DNA of 64,000 nucleotides from Streptomyces cylindrosporus (GCF_022698165.1 NZ_JALDAY010000018.1:124001-188000), one strand, 5' to 3'. Shown: positions 53,512-63,499, counted from the stretch's first letter. The notes: a model not told the origin generated them from the sequence alone. A program made the numbers and translations.

Positions 53512-54654
53512 TCAGCGAGTGCCGACCGCCGCGCGTACGGCCCGGCGGGCCAGCTGGCAGTCGTCGTGCAGCCGCCGCAGCAGCAGCCGCTGTTCCTCGC
53601 CGGACGGCGCAGCACCCTGGTGGGCCACTCCCGGTGCCGCCGGGGCCGAGTCGTGCATCGAACGCTGCACGGCCGTCTCGTAGGTACGGATCTCACGGGT
53701 CAGTACGAGCATCAGGTTCACCAGGAACGCGTCCCGGGAGGCGGGCCCCGCCGACTGCGCGATCTGGCTGATCTGACGGCGGGCCACCGGGGCGTCGCCG
53801 AGGACCGACCACAGCGTCGCCAGGTCGTAGCCCGGCAGGTACCAGCCCGCGTGCTCCCAGTCCACCAGCACTGGACCGGCCGGGGACAACAGGATGTTCG
53901 AGAGCAGCGCGTCGCCGTGGCAGAACTGGCCCATGCCGTGCCGGCCCGAGGTCGCCGCGATGCCGTGCAGCAGCTTCTGCAGGTCGCCCATGTCCCGGTC
54001 GGTGAGCAGCCCGAGCTCGTGGTACCGGGAGATGCGGGCCGCGTAGTCGAGCGGGGCGTCGAACGTGCCCGCCGGCGGCCGCCAGGCGTTCAGCCGGCAG
54101 ACCGCGCCCAGCGCCGCCCTGATGTCGGCGCGCGGCGGGGCCTCGGCCGGGTGCCGCTGGAGCGCCGCCACCCGTCCCGGCATCCGCTCGATGACCAGGG
54201 TGCAGTTGTCCGGATCCGCCGCGATCAGCCTCGGCACCCGCACCGGAGGGCGGTGCCGGACGAACGAGCGGTAGGCCGCTATTTCATGGCGGATCCGCTC
54301 GGACCACACCGGGGAGTGGTCCAGTAAACACTTGGCGACGGCCGTGCTGCGCCCGGTCGTTCCGACCAGGAGCACGGACCGTCCGCTGCGGCGCAGCACC
54401 TGGACCGGAGCGAACTCCGGGCAGATCCGGTGCACCGACGCGATGGCCGTACGCAGCTGGGCGCCCTGGGGGCCGGACAAGTCGAGTCTCCCGCTGAGCG
54501 GTTGGGTGCCGAGCCCCGGAACGCGCCGTGTCCTGCCCGCACCGAGCACGGGGGCGGCCGCGGGACGCGCGGGGTCGAGGTACGGGCCGCTGCCTCCCGG
54601 GCGGGGGTGCAGAGACCGGGGCGGGGCGGACACGGAGGACGATGCTGCGTACAT
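53512..54654 (-). CDS. Aminoglycoside-phosphotransferase-fold kinase, substrate unknown
   Basis: The protein has 380 residues. The kinase catalytic loop is FCHGDALLSNILLSPAGPVLVDWEHAGWYLPGYDLATLW, giving the His-Gly-Asp, Asn and the metal-binding Asp in VDWEHAG. The N-lobe is around VGTTGRSTAVAKCLL, where Lys could bind ATP, and HEIAAYRSF. The fold covers aminoglycoside kinases, choline kinases and many housekeeping small-molecule kinases, so resistance should not be assumed. The ATG at 54654 is preferred to one at 54807. It is divergent from the NsdA-like gene. Confidence 0.85.
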   Translation of the reverse strand: MYAASSSVSAPPRSLHPRPGGSGPYLDPARPAAAPVLGAGRTRRVPGLGTQPLSGRLDLSGPQGAQLRTAIASVHRICPEFAPVQVLRRSGRSVLLVGTTGRSTAVAKCLLDHSPVWSERIRHEIAAYRSFVRHRPPVRVPRLIAADPDNCTLVIERMPGRVAALQRHPAEAPPRADIRAALGAVCRLNAWRPPAGTFDAPLDYAARISRYHELGLLTDRDMGDLQKLLHGIAATSGRHGMGQFCHGDALLSNILLSPAGPVLVDWEHAGWYLPGYDLATLWSVLGDAPVARRQISQIAQSAGPASRDAFLVNLMLVLTREIRTYETAVQRSMHDSAPAAPGVAHQGAAPSGEEQRLLLRRLHDDCQLARRAVRAAVGTR

Positions 54655-54901
54655 GGGCGAAACAGATCCCTTCGTGTGCCTGCGACGTCGATGCGCTACC
54701 CGGCCCGGTCCCCTCGGGAGCACCCTGGGGAATGCACCCGCTTGTTTCCGAAAGGCGACCGGGTCGGGGTGGCGCGTTCCTACCTGACACCCGATGACCA
54801 GTGGCACACCATGTGGCGCACCCTGGCGAAGCCTGGCGAATAGTCCCGCGGCAACTCGCCCGGGGCTACTGTCAACTCAGCCGAGAACCTGGGGGCTTGA
54901 C

Positions 54902-56398
54902 GTGAGCGGACAACCCAACACCCGCCTTTCGGACCTGTTCGGCATGGCCGGCTGGTCCAAGGGTGAACTCGCGAGGCTGGTCAACCGGCAGGCGGCGGCC
55001 ATGGGCCACCCCCAGCTGTCGACCGACACCTCCCGGGTGCGGCGTTGGATCGACATGGGGGAGATCCCCCGCGATCCGGTGCCGCGGGTGCTGGCGGCTC
55101 TGTTCACCGAGCGTCTCGGCCGTGTCGTGACCATCGAGGACCTCGGTCTGGTCCGGCACGGGCGTGCGGGGAAACGGCAGGACGCCGCCGGGAGTGTGGA
55201 ACATCCCGACGGTGTGCCGTGGGCGCCCGAGCGGACGGCTGCGGTCCTCACCGAATTCACGGGAATGGACCTCATGCTCAACCGACGCGGCTTGGTGGGC
55301 GCGGGTGCCGCGCTCGCCGCGGGATCCGCACTCAGCAGCGCCATGTACGACTGGCTGCACACCGACCCGACTCTCTCCGCCGACGCCCCCCAGTTCGAAG
55401 ACCCCCTGCACGCCGACCCCGCTGGGTTCGACCGCTATGAGGCCGCCCCCATCGGGTCGCAGGAGATCGAGGAACTGGAGCGCTCGGTGGAGGTGTTCCG
55501 GGCCTGGGACGCGGCCCGCGGCGGCGGGCTGCAGCGCAAGGCGGTCGTAGGCCAGCTCAACGAAGTGGGCGGCATGCTCGCCTACCGACACCCCGACCAT
55601 CTGCAGCGGCGCCTGTGGGGCGTCGCCGCCAACCTCGCCGTACTCGCGGGCTGGATGTCGCACGACGTCGGCCTCGAACCCACGGCCCAGAAGTACTTCG
55701 TCATCGCCGCCCACGCGGCCAGAGAAGGCGGCGACCGGCCCCGTGCGGGAGAGGCCCTCTCCCGGGCGGCCCGCCAGATGGTGCACCTCGGCCGGCCCGA
55801 CGACGCACTCGACCTGATGAAGCTCGCCCAGTCCGGCTCCGGCGACGAGGTGCTGCCACGCACCCGCGCCATGCTCTACACCATCGAGGCCTGGGCACAG
55901 GCCTCGATGGGCAAGGGCCAGGCCATGCGCCGCACCCTCGGCCAGGCGGAGGACCTCTTCGTCTCCGACCGGGGCGACGTGCCGCCGCCGAGCTGGATGC
56001 AGATGTTCAAGGAGGAGGATCTGTACGGCATGCAGGCCCTGGCCTACCGCACGCTGGCCGAGCACGAGCCCGGCGCGGCCGTGCACGCCCAGCACTACGC
56101 GGAGAAGGCCCTGGCCCTGCGGGTCGACGGACGCCAGCGGTCGAAGATCTTCGACTTCCTGTCCATGGCCTCCGCCTGCTTCATCGCCGACGACCCCGAA
56201 CAGGCGGACCGGTACGCCCGCCTGGCCCTGATGTCGATGGGATCCAACTCCTCCCACCGCACCTGGGACCGGCTGCGCCAGATGTACCGGCTCACCGCGG
56301 AGTACTCCAGCTACCCGAAGATCCACGAGTTGCGGGAGGAGATCAAACTGGCACTGCCCAGGCCGGCGTCGAGGGGCGGCAACAGCGCACGGGCATAG
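54902..56398 (+). CDS. NsdA-like developmental regulator (TPR-type)
   Basis: The protein has 498 residues. The N-terminus (SGQPNTRLSDLFGMAGWSKGELARLVNRQAAAMGHPQLSTDTSRVRRWIDMGEIPRDPVPRVLA, here broken only by normal sequence) is an HTH-like domain shared by NsdA and its relatives, and the rest is a chain of TPR-like helices with a hydrophobic patch (GAGAALAAGSALSS) near 135. NsdA of S. coelicolor represses sporulation and antibiotic production. Streptomyces carry several paralogues, so this may not be the orthologue. The start is a GTG at 54902 with GGGGGC upstream. Confidence 0.8.
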   Translation: MSGQPNTRLSDLFGMAGWSKGELARLVNRQAAAMGHPQLSTDTSRVRRWIDMGEIPRDPVPRVLAALFTERLGRVVTIEDLGLVRHGRAGKRQDAAGSVEHPDGVPWAPERTAAVLTEFTGMDLMLNRRGLVGAGAALAAGSALSSAMYDWLHTDPTLSADAPQFEDPLHADPAGFDRYEAAPIGSQEIEELERSVEVFRAWDAARGGGLQRKAVVGQLNEVGGMLAYRHPDHLQRRLWGVAANLAVLAGWMSHDVGLEPTAQKYFVIAAHAAREGGDRPRAGEALSRAARQMVHLGRPDDALDLMKLAQSGSGDEVLPRTRAMLYTIEAWAQASMGKGQAMRRTLGQAEDLFVSDRGDVPPPSWMQMFKEEDLYGMQALAYRTLAEHEPGAAVHAQHYAEKALALRVDGRQRSKIFDFLSMASACFIADDPEQADRYARLALMSMGSNSSHRTWDRLRQMYRLTAEYSSYPKIHELREEIKLALPRPASRGGNSARA

Positions 56399-56452
56399 GG
56401 GGCCTGTGGGGCTGTCGCCGCAACCAGGGTTACGTCACCTGGTGTTGCCCGC

Positions 56453-57880
56453 TCACACCACCCTGGCGACGAGCACGCAGGCGTCGTCCTCGCGCTCGGC
56501 CTCGCCGAACTCCTCCACGACCGTCCGCACGCAGTCCTGTGCGGTGCGCGCCGCGCCGAAGCGCGGGGCCAGGTCGAGGAGCCGGTTCGCCGCCTCCGTG
56601 CGGCCACGCCTGGGCACCAGCCCGTCCGTGTGCAGCAGGAGCAGGTCGCCCGCCTCGAGGGTCTCGTGGACCTCCTCGTAGGTGGCGCCCGAGGTCGCGC
56701 CCAGCAGGACGCCGTCCGGTGCGTGCAGCCTGCGCCCCGTCCCGTCGCGGAACAGCAGCGGGGCGGGGTGTCCGGCCTGCGCCCAGGTCAGGGTGCGGGT
56801 CTCGGGCCGGTAGCGGCAGCAGACGGCGCTGCCGAGGGCCGGTTGCACGGTGGCGTCGAGTAACTGGTTGAGCAGCGACAGCAGTTGACCCGGCCGGGTG
56901 CCGGCCATCGCCATGCCGCGCAGGGCGCCGAGCAGCATCGCCATGCCCGAGGTGACGGCGACGCCGTGCCCGGTCAGGTCACCGACGCTCAACAGGGTCT
57001 GCCCGTCGGAGAGTTCGAGGGCGTCGTACCAGTCGCCGCCGATCAGCGCGCTCGTCGACGACGGCAGGTAGTGGGCGGCGAGGTCCAGGGTCTCGGGGCC
57101 CTGGTGCGGGAGCCGCAGGGAGCCACGCCACGGCGGCAGCACGGCCTCCTGCAGCTCGACCGCGAGCCGGTGCTCGGTCTGCGCGCGGTGCTGGTGGCGC
57201 TGCAGCGAGTCACGGGTCTCGCTCACCGCCCTCTGGCTGCGGCGCAGTTCGCTGACGTCCCGCAGTACGGCCCACATGGAGGCGGTGCTGCCGTCGGCGT
57301 CGAGCACGGGCTCGCCCATCATGTGCACGGTCCGCACTTCGCCGTCCGGGCGCACGATGCGGAACTCGCCGTCGATGGGCCTGGCGTCGACGAGGCAGTC
57401 CGTGACCATCGTCGTCAGCTTCGTCCGGTCCTCGTCCAGGACCAGGGACGGGAGTTCGTCGAGGGTGAGCGGGGGAGCGGCGGGGTCGCGGCCCAGTATC
57501 TGGTACAGCTCGCCGGACCAACTCGCCTCGTCCGTGAGGAGGTTCCACTCCGCGCTGCCGACCCTGCTGAGCAGTGAGCCGCGCCGGGGTGCGGGGAGCG
57601 CGCCCTGGGTGACCGGCACCGCCTCGGCGGCCTCCGGCGCGGGCGGCGGACCGTCCCGCAGCTGGGCCAAGTGGGCGTCCAGGTCGTTGAGTTGATGCAG
57701 TGCCAGGTCGCACAGCGCGCGCTGCCAGCGCTCCTGCGGGTCCGAACCGTCACCGTGCGCGTCCCGCCGTACGGCGTCCACGTCACCCTTGAGCCGCCGC
57801 GCCTGCGATATCAGCGCGTCGACCGAGCCGCGGCCCGGCGGCTGGGCGGCTGGGTGATCCGCGGAGAGGTGGGACGGCAT
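56453..57880 (-). CDS. PAS-containing PP2C-type serine/threonine phosphatase
   Basis: The protein has 475 residues. A helical N-terminus precedes a PAS domain (about 105-215: GSAEWNLLTDEASWSGELYQILGRD, GEFRIVRPDGEVRTVHMMGEPV, AVLRDVSE), then a short coiled coil and a SpoIIE/PP2C domain (about 240-475: IGGDWYDALELSDGQTLLSVGDLTGHGVAVTSGMAMLLGALRG, LLLHTDGLVPRRG, EDDACVLVARV) with the metal-binding Asp residues. In Streptomyces such enzymes dephosphorylate anti-anti-sigma factors. No sigma or anti-sigma gene is adjacent. The ATG at 57880 has GGAG upstream. Confidence 0.9.
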   Translation of the reverse strand: MPSHLSADHPAAQPPGRGSVDALISQARRLKGDVDAVRRDAHGDGSDPQERWQRALCDLALHQLNDLDAHLAQLRDGPPPAPEAAEAVPVTQGALPAPRRGSLLSRVGSAEWNLLTDEASWSGELYQILGRDPAAPPLTLDELPSLVLDEDRTKLTTMVTDCLVDARPIDGEFRIVRPDGEVRTVHMMGEPVLDADGSTASMWAVLRDVSELRRSQRAVSETRDSLQRHQHRAQTEHRLAVELQEAVLPPWRGSLRLPHQGPETLDLAAHYLPSSTSALIGGDWYDALELSDGQTLLSVGDLTGHGVAVTSGMAMLLGALRGMAMAGTRPGQLLSLLNQLLDATVQPALGSAVCCRYRPETRTLTWAQAGHPAPLLFRDGTGRRLHAPDGVLLGATSGATYEEVHETLEAGDLLLLHTDGLVPRRGRTEAANRLLDLAPRFGAARTAQDCVRTVVEEFGEAEREDDACVLVARVV

Positions 57881-58272
57881 GACGCACTCCGATGCGGGGA
57901 CGGTACGACCAAGGCGGACGGAGGGACCGTTACGACTGTTGCACAGCCCGCGACGCCCTGTAAGGGATTTGGCAACACACGATCCGGTGGTGCTTCTGGC
58001 ATATGCCACCGTCTTCACGGAGCGTTCCGACTGCGCGCGTCGCCTACGCGACCTGGTGGTCAAGTCGTAGGCGCCGTACGTGACTTGACGCATCGTAGCC
58101 GAGGCGAGGCGCGTGTTCACCCGTGTGTTCGACGGGCGTCTGTTCGGCTTCCTTCGTGGGTGACGCAGGTCACACAAACTTGAAAGCGCTTCCGCGTAAT
58201 GCGAACGGGGTCTGCGGGGTCGTAACAGCATCGGCAATCACGCCGACGTCCGACCAAACGGGGAGAACGACC
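57881..58272. promoter_or_regulatory. 392-bp divergent intergenic region with LacI-type operator
   Basis: No gene is supported. It separates the PP2C gene from the SsgA-like gene. At 58181-58194 the sequence TGAAAGCGCTTCCG contains the palindromic core GAAAGCGCTTCC typical of LacI/GalR-type operators, about 79 bp before the SsgA-like start. The remainder shows no other obvious repeat. Confidence 0.5.
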
Positions 58273-58686
58273 ATGGACATCACCCTCGAGCAGCCCGCGC
58301 GGGGCCGCCTGATCACCGCCGACGAGCAGGAGCTGCCCGTCCCGGCCACCCTGCGCTACACCTCCGCGGACCCGCTCGCCGTGCACATCGACTTCCCGCC
58401 CGACGTCTCCCTCGACGGCACGGGCGTCACCTGGACCTTCGGCCGCGCCCTGCTCCAGGAGGGCCTGCGCGGTCCGGCCGGCGGCGGCGACGTGCACATA
58501 TGGCCCTGCGGCCGCGCCCGCACGGTCCTGGAGTTCCACTCGCCCTACGGCCTGGCCCTGCTCCAGTTCGACACGCCGACCCTCCGCCGCTTCCTGCTGC
58601 GCACCCTCGCGGTGGTGGCGGCGGGGGAGGAGGAGCTGGGCGACGCCGTCGACCGCGGCCTGAGCGCCCTGTTCGGCAGCGTCTGA
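58273..58686 (+). CDS. SsgA-like sporulation/cell-division protein
   Basis: The protein has 137 residues, the standard length of the SsgA-like family unique to sporulating actinomycetes. It shows the family pattern: VPATLRYTSADPLAVHIDFP, VTWTFGRALLQEGL, GDVHIWPCG, TVLEFHSPYGLALLQFDTPTLRRFLLRT. Such proteins guide septum placement or wall remodelling during sporulation, partly through FtsZ recruitment (SsgB). Which paralogue this is cannot be told. The ATG at 58273 has GGGGAGA upstream. Confidence 0.92.
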   Translation: MDITLEQPARGRLITADEQELPVPATLRYTSADPLAVHIDFPPDVSLDGTGVTWTFGRALLQEGLRGPAGGGDVHIWPCGRARTVLEFHSPYGLALLQFDTPTLRRFLLRTLAVVAAGEEELGDAVDRGLSALFGSV

Positions 58687-58825
58687 GCGCAAGGCGCCCC
58701 GCCGGGACCGGCTTTGACTTTTGTTCACCTCGGGGTCGTCCCGCGGGTATGGACCTTGACGATCACCCCGTGCAGCCTTGCGCGCGGTGTGCCGCTGGGG
58801 CACTCCTGTGACGAGGACGGGGCGA

Positions 58826-60850
58826 ATGACACCGATCAGCCGAAGAGGCTTCGTGGGGCTCGGCGCCACCGTGGCGGCGGGCATGGCAGTGGGCGCCGGT
58901 ACTCGAACGGCGGCCGCTGCCCAGAGCGCGGCGACCGGCACGATCTCCGACGTGAAGCACGTGGTGATCCTCATGCAGGAGAACCGCAGCTTCGACCACT
59001 ACTTCGGGCGCCTCAAGGGCGTCCGGGGCTTCGACGACCGCAGCGGCATCACCCTCGGCGGCGGGTACTCGGTCTTCAACCAGCCGAACGGCTCGGGCCG
59101 GCAGTACCCGTGGAAGCTCAGCGCCACCCCGGCCGCGGGCGGCGAGGACGGCGAGACCCTCGCCCAGTGCAACGGCGACCTGCCGCACTCCTGGTCCTCG
59201 CAGCACTCCGCGTGGAACAAGGGCCGCCTGGACAACTGGGTCTCCGGCGTGGGCAATGTGCGCTCCCTCGGCTACCTGGACCGCTCCGACATCCCCTTCC
59301 ACTACGCGCTCGCCGACAACTACACGATCTGCGACGCGTACTTCTGCTCCACGCTCAGCGCGACCGGCCCCAACCGCACCTACCTGTGGAGCGGAAAGGT
59401 CGACGCCGGCAGCTACGACGGCGGCGACGAATCCGGCCTGACCTGGCAGAACTACGCCGAGGCCCTGCAGAACGCCGGGGTGACCTGGAAGGTCTATCAG
59501 AACGCGGCCGACAACTACGGCGACAACGGCTGCGCCTACTTCAAGACCTTCGCCAATGCCAAGGCCGGGAATCCGCTCTACGACCGGGGCATGTCCTCCG
59601 TCCCGAAGGTGACGGGCTCGACCCCTGACGACATCGCCGCCGCCATCAAGGCCGACGTCCTGGCCGGCACCCTCCCGCAGGTCTCCTGGATCGTCCCCAA
59701 CCAGGCCTTCTCCGAGCACCCCTACGCCCCGCCCGGCGACGGCGCCCACTTCGTCAGCCTCGTCTACCAGGCCCTGGCCGCCGACCCGGACGTCTTCGAC
59801 TCCACCGTCCTGTTCCTCAACTACGACGAGAACGACGGCTGCTTCGACCACGTCCCGCCCCCGGCCCCGCCCGCCGGAACAGCGGGGGAGTTCCTCAACG
59901 GAGTCCCGTACGGCTTCGGCTTCCGCGTCCCGATGATCGTCATCTCGCCCTGGACACGCGGCGGTTGGGTCTCCTCGGAGGTCTTCGAGCACACCTCGGT
60001 GCTGCGCTTCCTGGAGACCTGGACGACGGCGCTCGGCAAGCCCGCGAGCTGCCCCAACATCAGTGCCTGGCGCCGCAAGGTCAGCGGCGACCTGACCGGC
60101 GTCTTCGACTTCGCCAACCCGGTCCACGGCGCGGTGTCGCTGCCCGCGACGAGCGTCATCGGCTACGCCACCTGCGGGCCGCTGCCCAACCCGGTCCCCA
60201 CGAACAACGCCCTGCCCGCCCAGGAGCCCGGCACCCGGCCCGCACGCTCACTGCCGTACCAGCCCAACGGCTACCTGGACCGGCTGGAGTTCGGCGGCTC
60301 CGGCAAGATCCTCGCCTGGTTCGCCATGGCCAACCAGGGCGGGGCCGCCCAGCGCGCCGCGCACCTCTCCATCCACCCGAACGCCTACCGCGACACCACG
60401 CCGTGGCAGTACACGGTCGACCCGGGCGCCACGGCCTCCGACTACTTCAACATCGGCTCCGGGTACGGCGACGGCAAGTACGACCTCACCATGGTCGGCC
60501 CCAACCGCTTCCTGCGCCGCTTCCAGGGCGACGCCACGAAGGCCGGCAAGTCGGCCGAGGTGAGCACTCGTTACGCCGTCGAGCCGGGGACCGGCAAGCT
60601 CGCGATCTACTTCAGGATGACCAACTCGGGCTCCGCGTCGGTGAAGTTCACCATCACCTCCAACCACTACCGCGGCGACGGGCCGTGGACGTACACCGTC
60701 GCCGCGGGCGCTTCGACGGAGGACTTCTTCAACGCGGTGGCGTACCAGAGCGGTTGGTACGACTTCACGGTCACCGTCGACTCCGACGCCACCTGGTCTC
60801 GCCGCTTCACCGGGCACCTGGAGACGGGCGCGGCGAGCGTCAGCGGCTGA
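58826..60850 (+). CDS. Tat-exported phosphocholine-specific phospholipase C
   Basis: The protein has 674 residues. The N-terminus MTPISRRGFVGLG is a twin-arginine signal ending near AAAAQS. The phosphoesterase domain has VILMQENRSFDHYFG, SDIPFHYALADNYTICDAYFCS, GPNRTYLWSG, and NYDENDGCFDHVPPP, which hold the metal and phosphate ligands. Two C-terminal DUF756 repeats (about 480-570 and 585-670) complete the layout of non-haemolytic PLC. It would hydrolyse phosphatidylcholine outside the cell. A GTG at 58808 would add six residues before the Tat motif. Confidence 0.92.
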   Translation: MTPISRRGFVGLGATVAAGMAVGAGTRTAAAAQSAATGTISDVKHVVILMQENRSFDHYFGRLKGVRGFDDRSGITLGGGYSVFNQPNGSGRQYPWKLSATPAAGGEDGETLAQCNGDLPHSWSSQHSAWNKGRLDNWVSGVGNVRSLGYLDRSDIPFHYALADNYTICDAYFCSTLSATGPNRTYLWSGKVDAGSYDGGDESGLTWQNYAEALQNAGVTWKVYQNAADNYGDNGCAYFKTFANAKAGNPLYDRGMSSVPKVTGSTPDDIAAAIKADVLAGTLPQVSWIVPNQAFSEHPYAPPGDGAHFVSLVYQALAADPDVFDSTVLFLNYDENDGCFDHVPPPAPPAGTAGEFLNGVPYGFGFRVPMIVISPWTRGGWVSSEVFEHTSVLRFLETWTTALGKPASCPNISAWRRKVSGDLTGVFDFANPVHGAVSLPATSVIGYATCGPLPNPVPTNNALPAQEPGTRPARSLPYQPNGYLDRLEFGGSGKILAWFAMANQGGAAQRAAHLSIHPNAYRDTTPWQYTVDPGATASDYFNIGSGYGDGKYDLTMVGPNRFLRRFQGDATKAGKSAEVSTRYAVEPGTGKLAIYFRMTNSGSASVKFTITSNHYRGDGPWTYTVAAGASTEDFFNAVAYQSGWYDFTVTVDSDATWSRRFTGHLETGAASVSG

Positions 60851-60868
60851 CCTCGGCGCGGACGGCCG

Positions 60869-61966
60869 TCAGTACCGCAGCACCCCGGCGATCCCGCTCG
60901 CGTCGCCGAGCATGCCGTCGGGTACGAAGCGGACGTCCGCGCCGGTCTCCAGGCACTGTTCGACGATCTCGTCCACGATGTCCTGGCGGGAGTCGAGGTC
61001 GTCGCTCTCGGCCGGGATCAGATGGCCGTCGAGGACGTCACGCACCGTGACGCGGTAGTTCTCCTCGACGGCCAGCAGCCGGACCCGGCCCTCGCGGGCG
61101 CTCTGCCAGACCTCGTCGACACCGGCCGCGAAGGCCTTGCGCCCCCGGGCCGATTCGAGCTCCCGGGCGACCGCGTCGGTGCTTCTGCGGGCCTCGGCCG
61201 CGACCATCGGACGTACCGCGTGCCACACCGCCTCGGGCGTGCCGTGCGACAGGCCGCCGTGCGGTACGTGCACGGCCTCCTTGGTGACGCTGCCGACCTC
61301 GTCCAGCAGGGACAGCGCCGCCGGCTCACCGGTGACGTACAGCGGCCGCGGCTGTTCGCGCAGCACCATGCCCATCGCGGCGTCGGCGTCCCGCAGGAAG
61401 TGCCGGGTGCCCTCGTCGCGGAAGGTGCTCGGCATGTCGCCGATGCGCTCCTGCCGCTCGGCGTCGAAGTTGTCGAGGGTTCTCGTCAGCGGGAAGCCGC
61501 CGGAGCGGTCCTCGACGACCCGGTCGGTGCCGCCGCTCCACAGGGTGACCCGGTCCGGGGAGACCGAGAGCACCCAGAACGGCCGCTCGGCGGCCTGCGC
61601 GGAGACGAGGTTGCGGGTCAGGAAGGTGTCCGAGAGCACCACGCGCTCCGGCACACTGCGGGCGAGCGACCAGACCTGGTGCTCACCCGGAGCGGCGAAG
61701 ATCACCAGACCGTCCTCGGCATGCGCCAGATCCACCTCTGCGAGGGCCTGGTCGAGCTGACGGACTACGTCGGAGCGCCGTTCGCGGGTGACCGCGGGAT
61801 CGGACTCCAGTTGCTTCTTGGCCTCGGCCACGACATTGCGCAGCCGGACCGGATCCTGGGCGTTCTCGGGCTCTCGGCGGTGCGTCGGCGTCAGTACGGA
61901 CACGGCGGGATAGGGCCGCGGGCGCCGGAGCTCGGACAGGGTTGAGGGACTCAGGTCGTGCTCCAT
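60869..61966 (-). CDS. baeRF-type (bacterial eRF1-like) protein
   Basis: The protein has 365 residues and begins MEHDLSPSTLSELRRPRPYPAVSVLTPTHRR. It matches the bacterial archaeo-eukaryotic release-factor-like group (baeRF family 3): LVIFAAPGEHQVWSL, FWVLSVSPDRVTLWSG, PLYVTGEPAALSLLDEVG and the eRF1-domain-3-like end VEENYRVTVRDVL...TGADVRFVPDG. These have been proposed to act on stalled ribosomes, without proof. The ATG at 61966 is chosen; a long open frame upstream on this strand is a shadow of arcD. It is divergent from arcD. Confidence 0.82.
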   Translation of the reverse strand: MEHDLSPSTLSELRRPRPYPAVSVLTPTHRREPENAQDPVRLRNVVAEAKKQLESDPAVTRERRSDVVRQLDQALAEVDLAHAEDGLVIFAAPGEHQVWSLARSVPERVVLSDTFLTRNLVSAQAAERPFWVLSVSPDRVTLWSGGTDRVVEDRSGGFPLTRTLDNFDAERQERIGDMPSTFRDEGTRHFLRDADAAMGMVLREQPRPLYVTGEPAALSLLDEVGSVTKEAVHVPHGGLSHGTPEAVWHAVRPMVAAEARRSTDAVARELESARGRKAFAAGVDEVWQSAREGRVRLLAVEENYRVTVRDVLDGHLIPAESDDLDSRQDIVDEIVEQCLETGADVRFVPDGMLGDASGIAGVLRY

Positions 61967-62053
61967 ACCAAGCACGATAGGACTGATTCGCCGATCAGGC
62001 ATTCGGGGCAATCTCGCCAGGAAATCGGGACAAAACGTTGTTAATGTCGCCGC

Positions 62054-63472
62054 GTGACGCAGGTCGAGAAGGAAACCCGGGCGCCCGAGGCGGCCAAGCT
62101 CTCCCTGCCGACGCTCACCACCATGGTGGTCGGCTCGATGGTGGGAGCGGGCGTCTTCTCCCTGCCGCGCCGGTTCGCCGAGGAGACGGGTGTGGCAGGC
62201 GCGCTCATCGCCTGGGCCGTCGCCGGCACCGGCATGCTGATGCTGGCCTTCGTCTTCCAGACCCTCGCGGTGCGCAGACCCGACCTCGACGCCGGTGTGT
62301 ACGCCTACGCCAAGGCCGGCTTCGGCGAATACCTGGGCTTCTTCGCGGCGTTCGGCTACTGGGCCAGCGCCTGCGTCGGCAACGTGACGTACTGGGTGCT
62401 CATCATGTCGACGATCGGCGCGATCGCACCCGCGCTGGGCGACGGCGACACCGTGCTCGCGGTGGTGCTCTCCTCGGTGGGCCTGTGGCTGTTCTTCGCG
62501 CTCATCAGCCGCGGCGTCAAGGAGGCGGCGGCGATCAACCGGATCGTCACGGTCGCCAAGGTCGTACCGATCCTGGTCTTCGTCGTCCTCGCGCTCTTCT
62601 ACCTCAAACCCCATGTCTTCGCCGAGAACTTCGGCGGCGCCGACTACGCGGGCTCCCTGTTCAGCCAGGTCCGGGGCACGATGCTGGCCACCGTCTTCGT
62701 GTTCCTGGGCGTCGAGGGCGCCAGCGTCTACTCCCGGCACGCCAGACGCCGCGAGGACGTCGGACGGGCCACGATCCTCGGCTTCCTCAGCGTCTTCGCG
62801 GTCTTCGCCTCGGTGACGATCGTGTCGTACGGCCTGATGCCGATGGCCGAGATCGCCAAGCTGCGCCAGCCGTCCATGGCCGGCGTTTTGGAGCACGCGG
62901 TCGGCACCTGGAGCAAGGTCTTCGTCAGCGTCGGCCTGATCGTGTCCGTGCTCGGCGCCTACCTCGCCTGGACGCTGATGGCCGCCGAGGTGCTGTTCGT
63001 CGCCGCCAAGGACGACGACATGCCGCGCTTCCTGAAGCGCTCCACGGCCGCCGACGTACCCCTGCCCGCGCTGGTGATGACGACCCTGCTCAGCCAGATC
63101 GTCCTCGTCGTCACGATGTTCTCGGACGACGCCTTCAACTTCGCCCTGGACCTCACGAGCGCGCTGACCCTGATCCCCTTCTTCCTGGCGGCCGCCTTCG
63201 CCGTGCGCATCGCCCTGCGCGGCCGGCGCGGCGAGCTGGCCGTCGCCGTCCTCGCCACCGTCTACACCGCGTTCCTCGTCTACGCGGCCGGCCTCAAGTT
63301 CGTCCTCGTCTCCTTCATCGTCTACGCCCCCGCCACCGTCCTGTTCGTGATGGCCCGCCGGGAACAGGGCAGACGGCCGTTCTCCCCGCCTGAACTCGTG
63401 ATCCTGGCCGTCTCGGTGGCCGGCGCCGTGCTGGGGATCCTCGCCCTGGCGCTGGGCTGGATCAGCCTCTGA
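62054..63472 (+). CDS. arcD: Arginine:ornithine antiporter (APC superfamily)
   Basis: The protein has 472 residues with about 12 hydrophobic segments of the basic amino acid/polyamine antiporter family; the first helix has VVGSMVGAGVFSLPRRFAEETGV, the substrate-carboxylate motif, and helix 6 has FVFLGVEGASVYSRHARRREDVG. It precedes arcA by 27 bp, so it should import arginine and export ornithine for the arginine deiminase pathway, which yields ATP without respiration. The start is a GTG at 62054. Confidence 0.92.
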   Translation: MTQVEKETRAPEAAKLSLPTLTTMVVGSMVGAGVFSLPRRFAEETGVAGALIAWAVAGTGMLMLAFVFQTLAVRRPDLDAGVYAYAKAGFGEYLGFFAAFGYWASACVGNVTYWVLIMSTIGAIAPALGDGDTVLAVVLSSVGLWLFFALISRGVKEAAAINRIVTVAKVVPILVFVVLALFYLKPHVFAENFGGADYAGSLFSQVRGTMLATVFVFLGVEGASVYSRHARRREDVGRATILGFLSVFAVFASVTIVSYGLMPMAEIAKLRQPSMAGVLEHAVGTWSKVFVSVGLIVSVLGAYLAWTLMAAEVLFVAAKDDDMPRFLKRSTAADVPLPALVMTTLLSQIVLVVTMFSDDAFNFALDLTSALTLIPFFLAAAFAVRIALRGRRGELAVAVLATVYTAFLVYAAGLKFVLVSFIVYAPATVLFVMARREQGRRPFSPPELVILAVSVAGAVLGILALALGWISL

Positions 63473-63499
63473 CCCCCTCGGCCTCCGGAAAGGTGCACC

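Noticed and set aside
53512..54654. Aminoglycoside resistance gene
   Set aside because: Only the general phosphotransferase fold is visible; nothing specific for an aminoglycoside kinase or for a resistance context was found.
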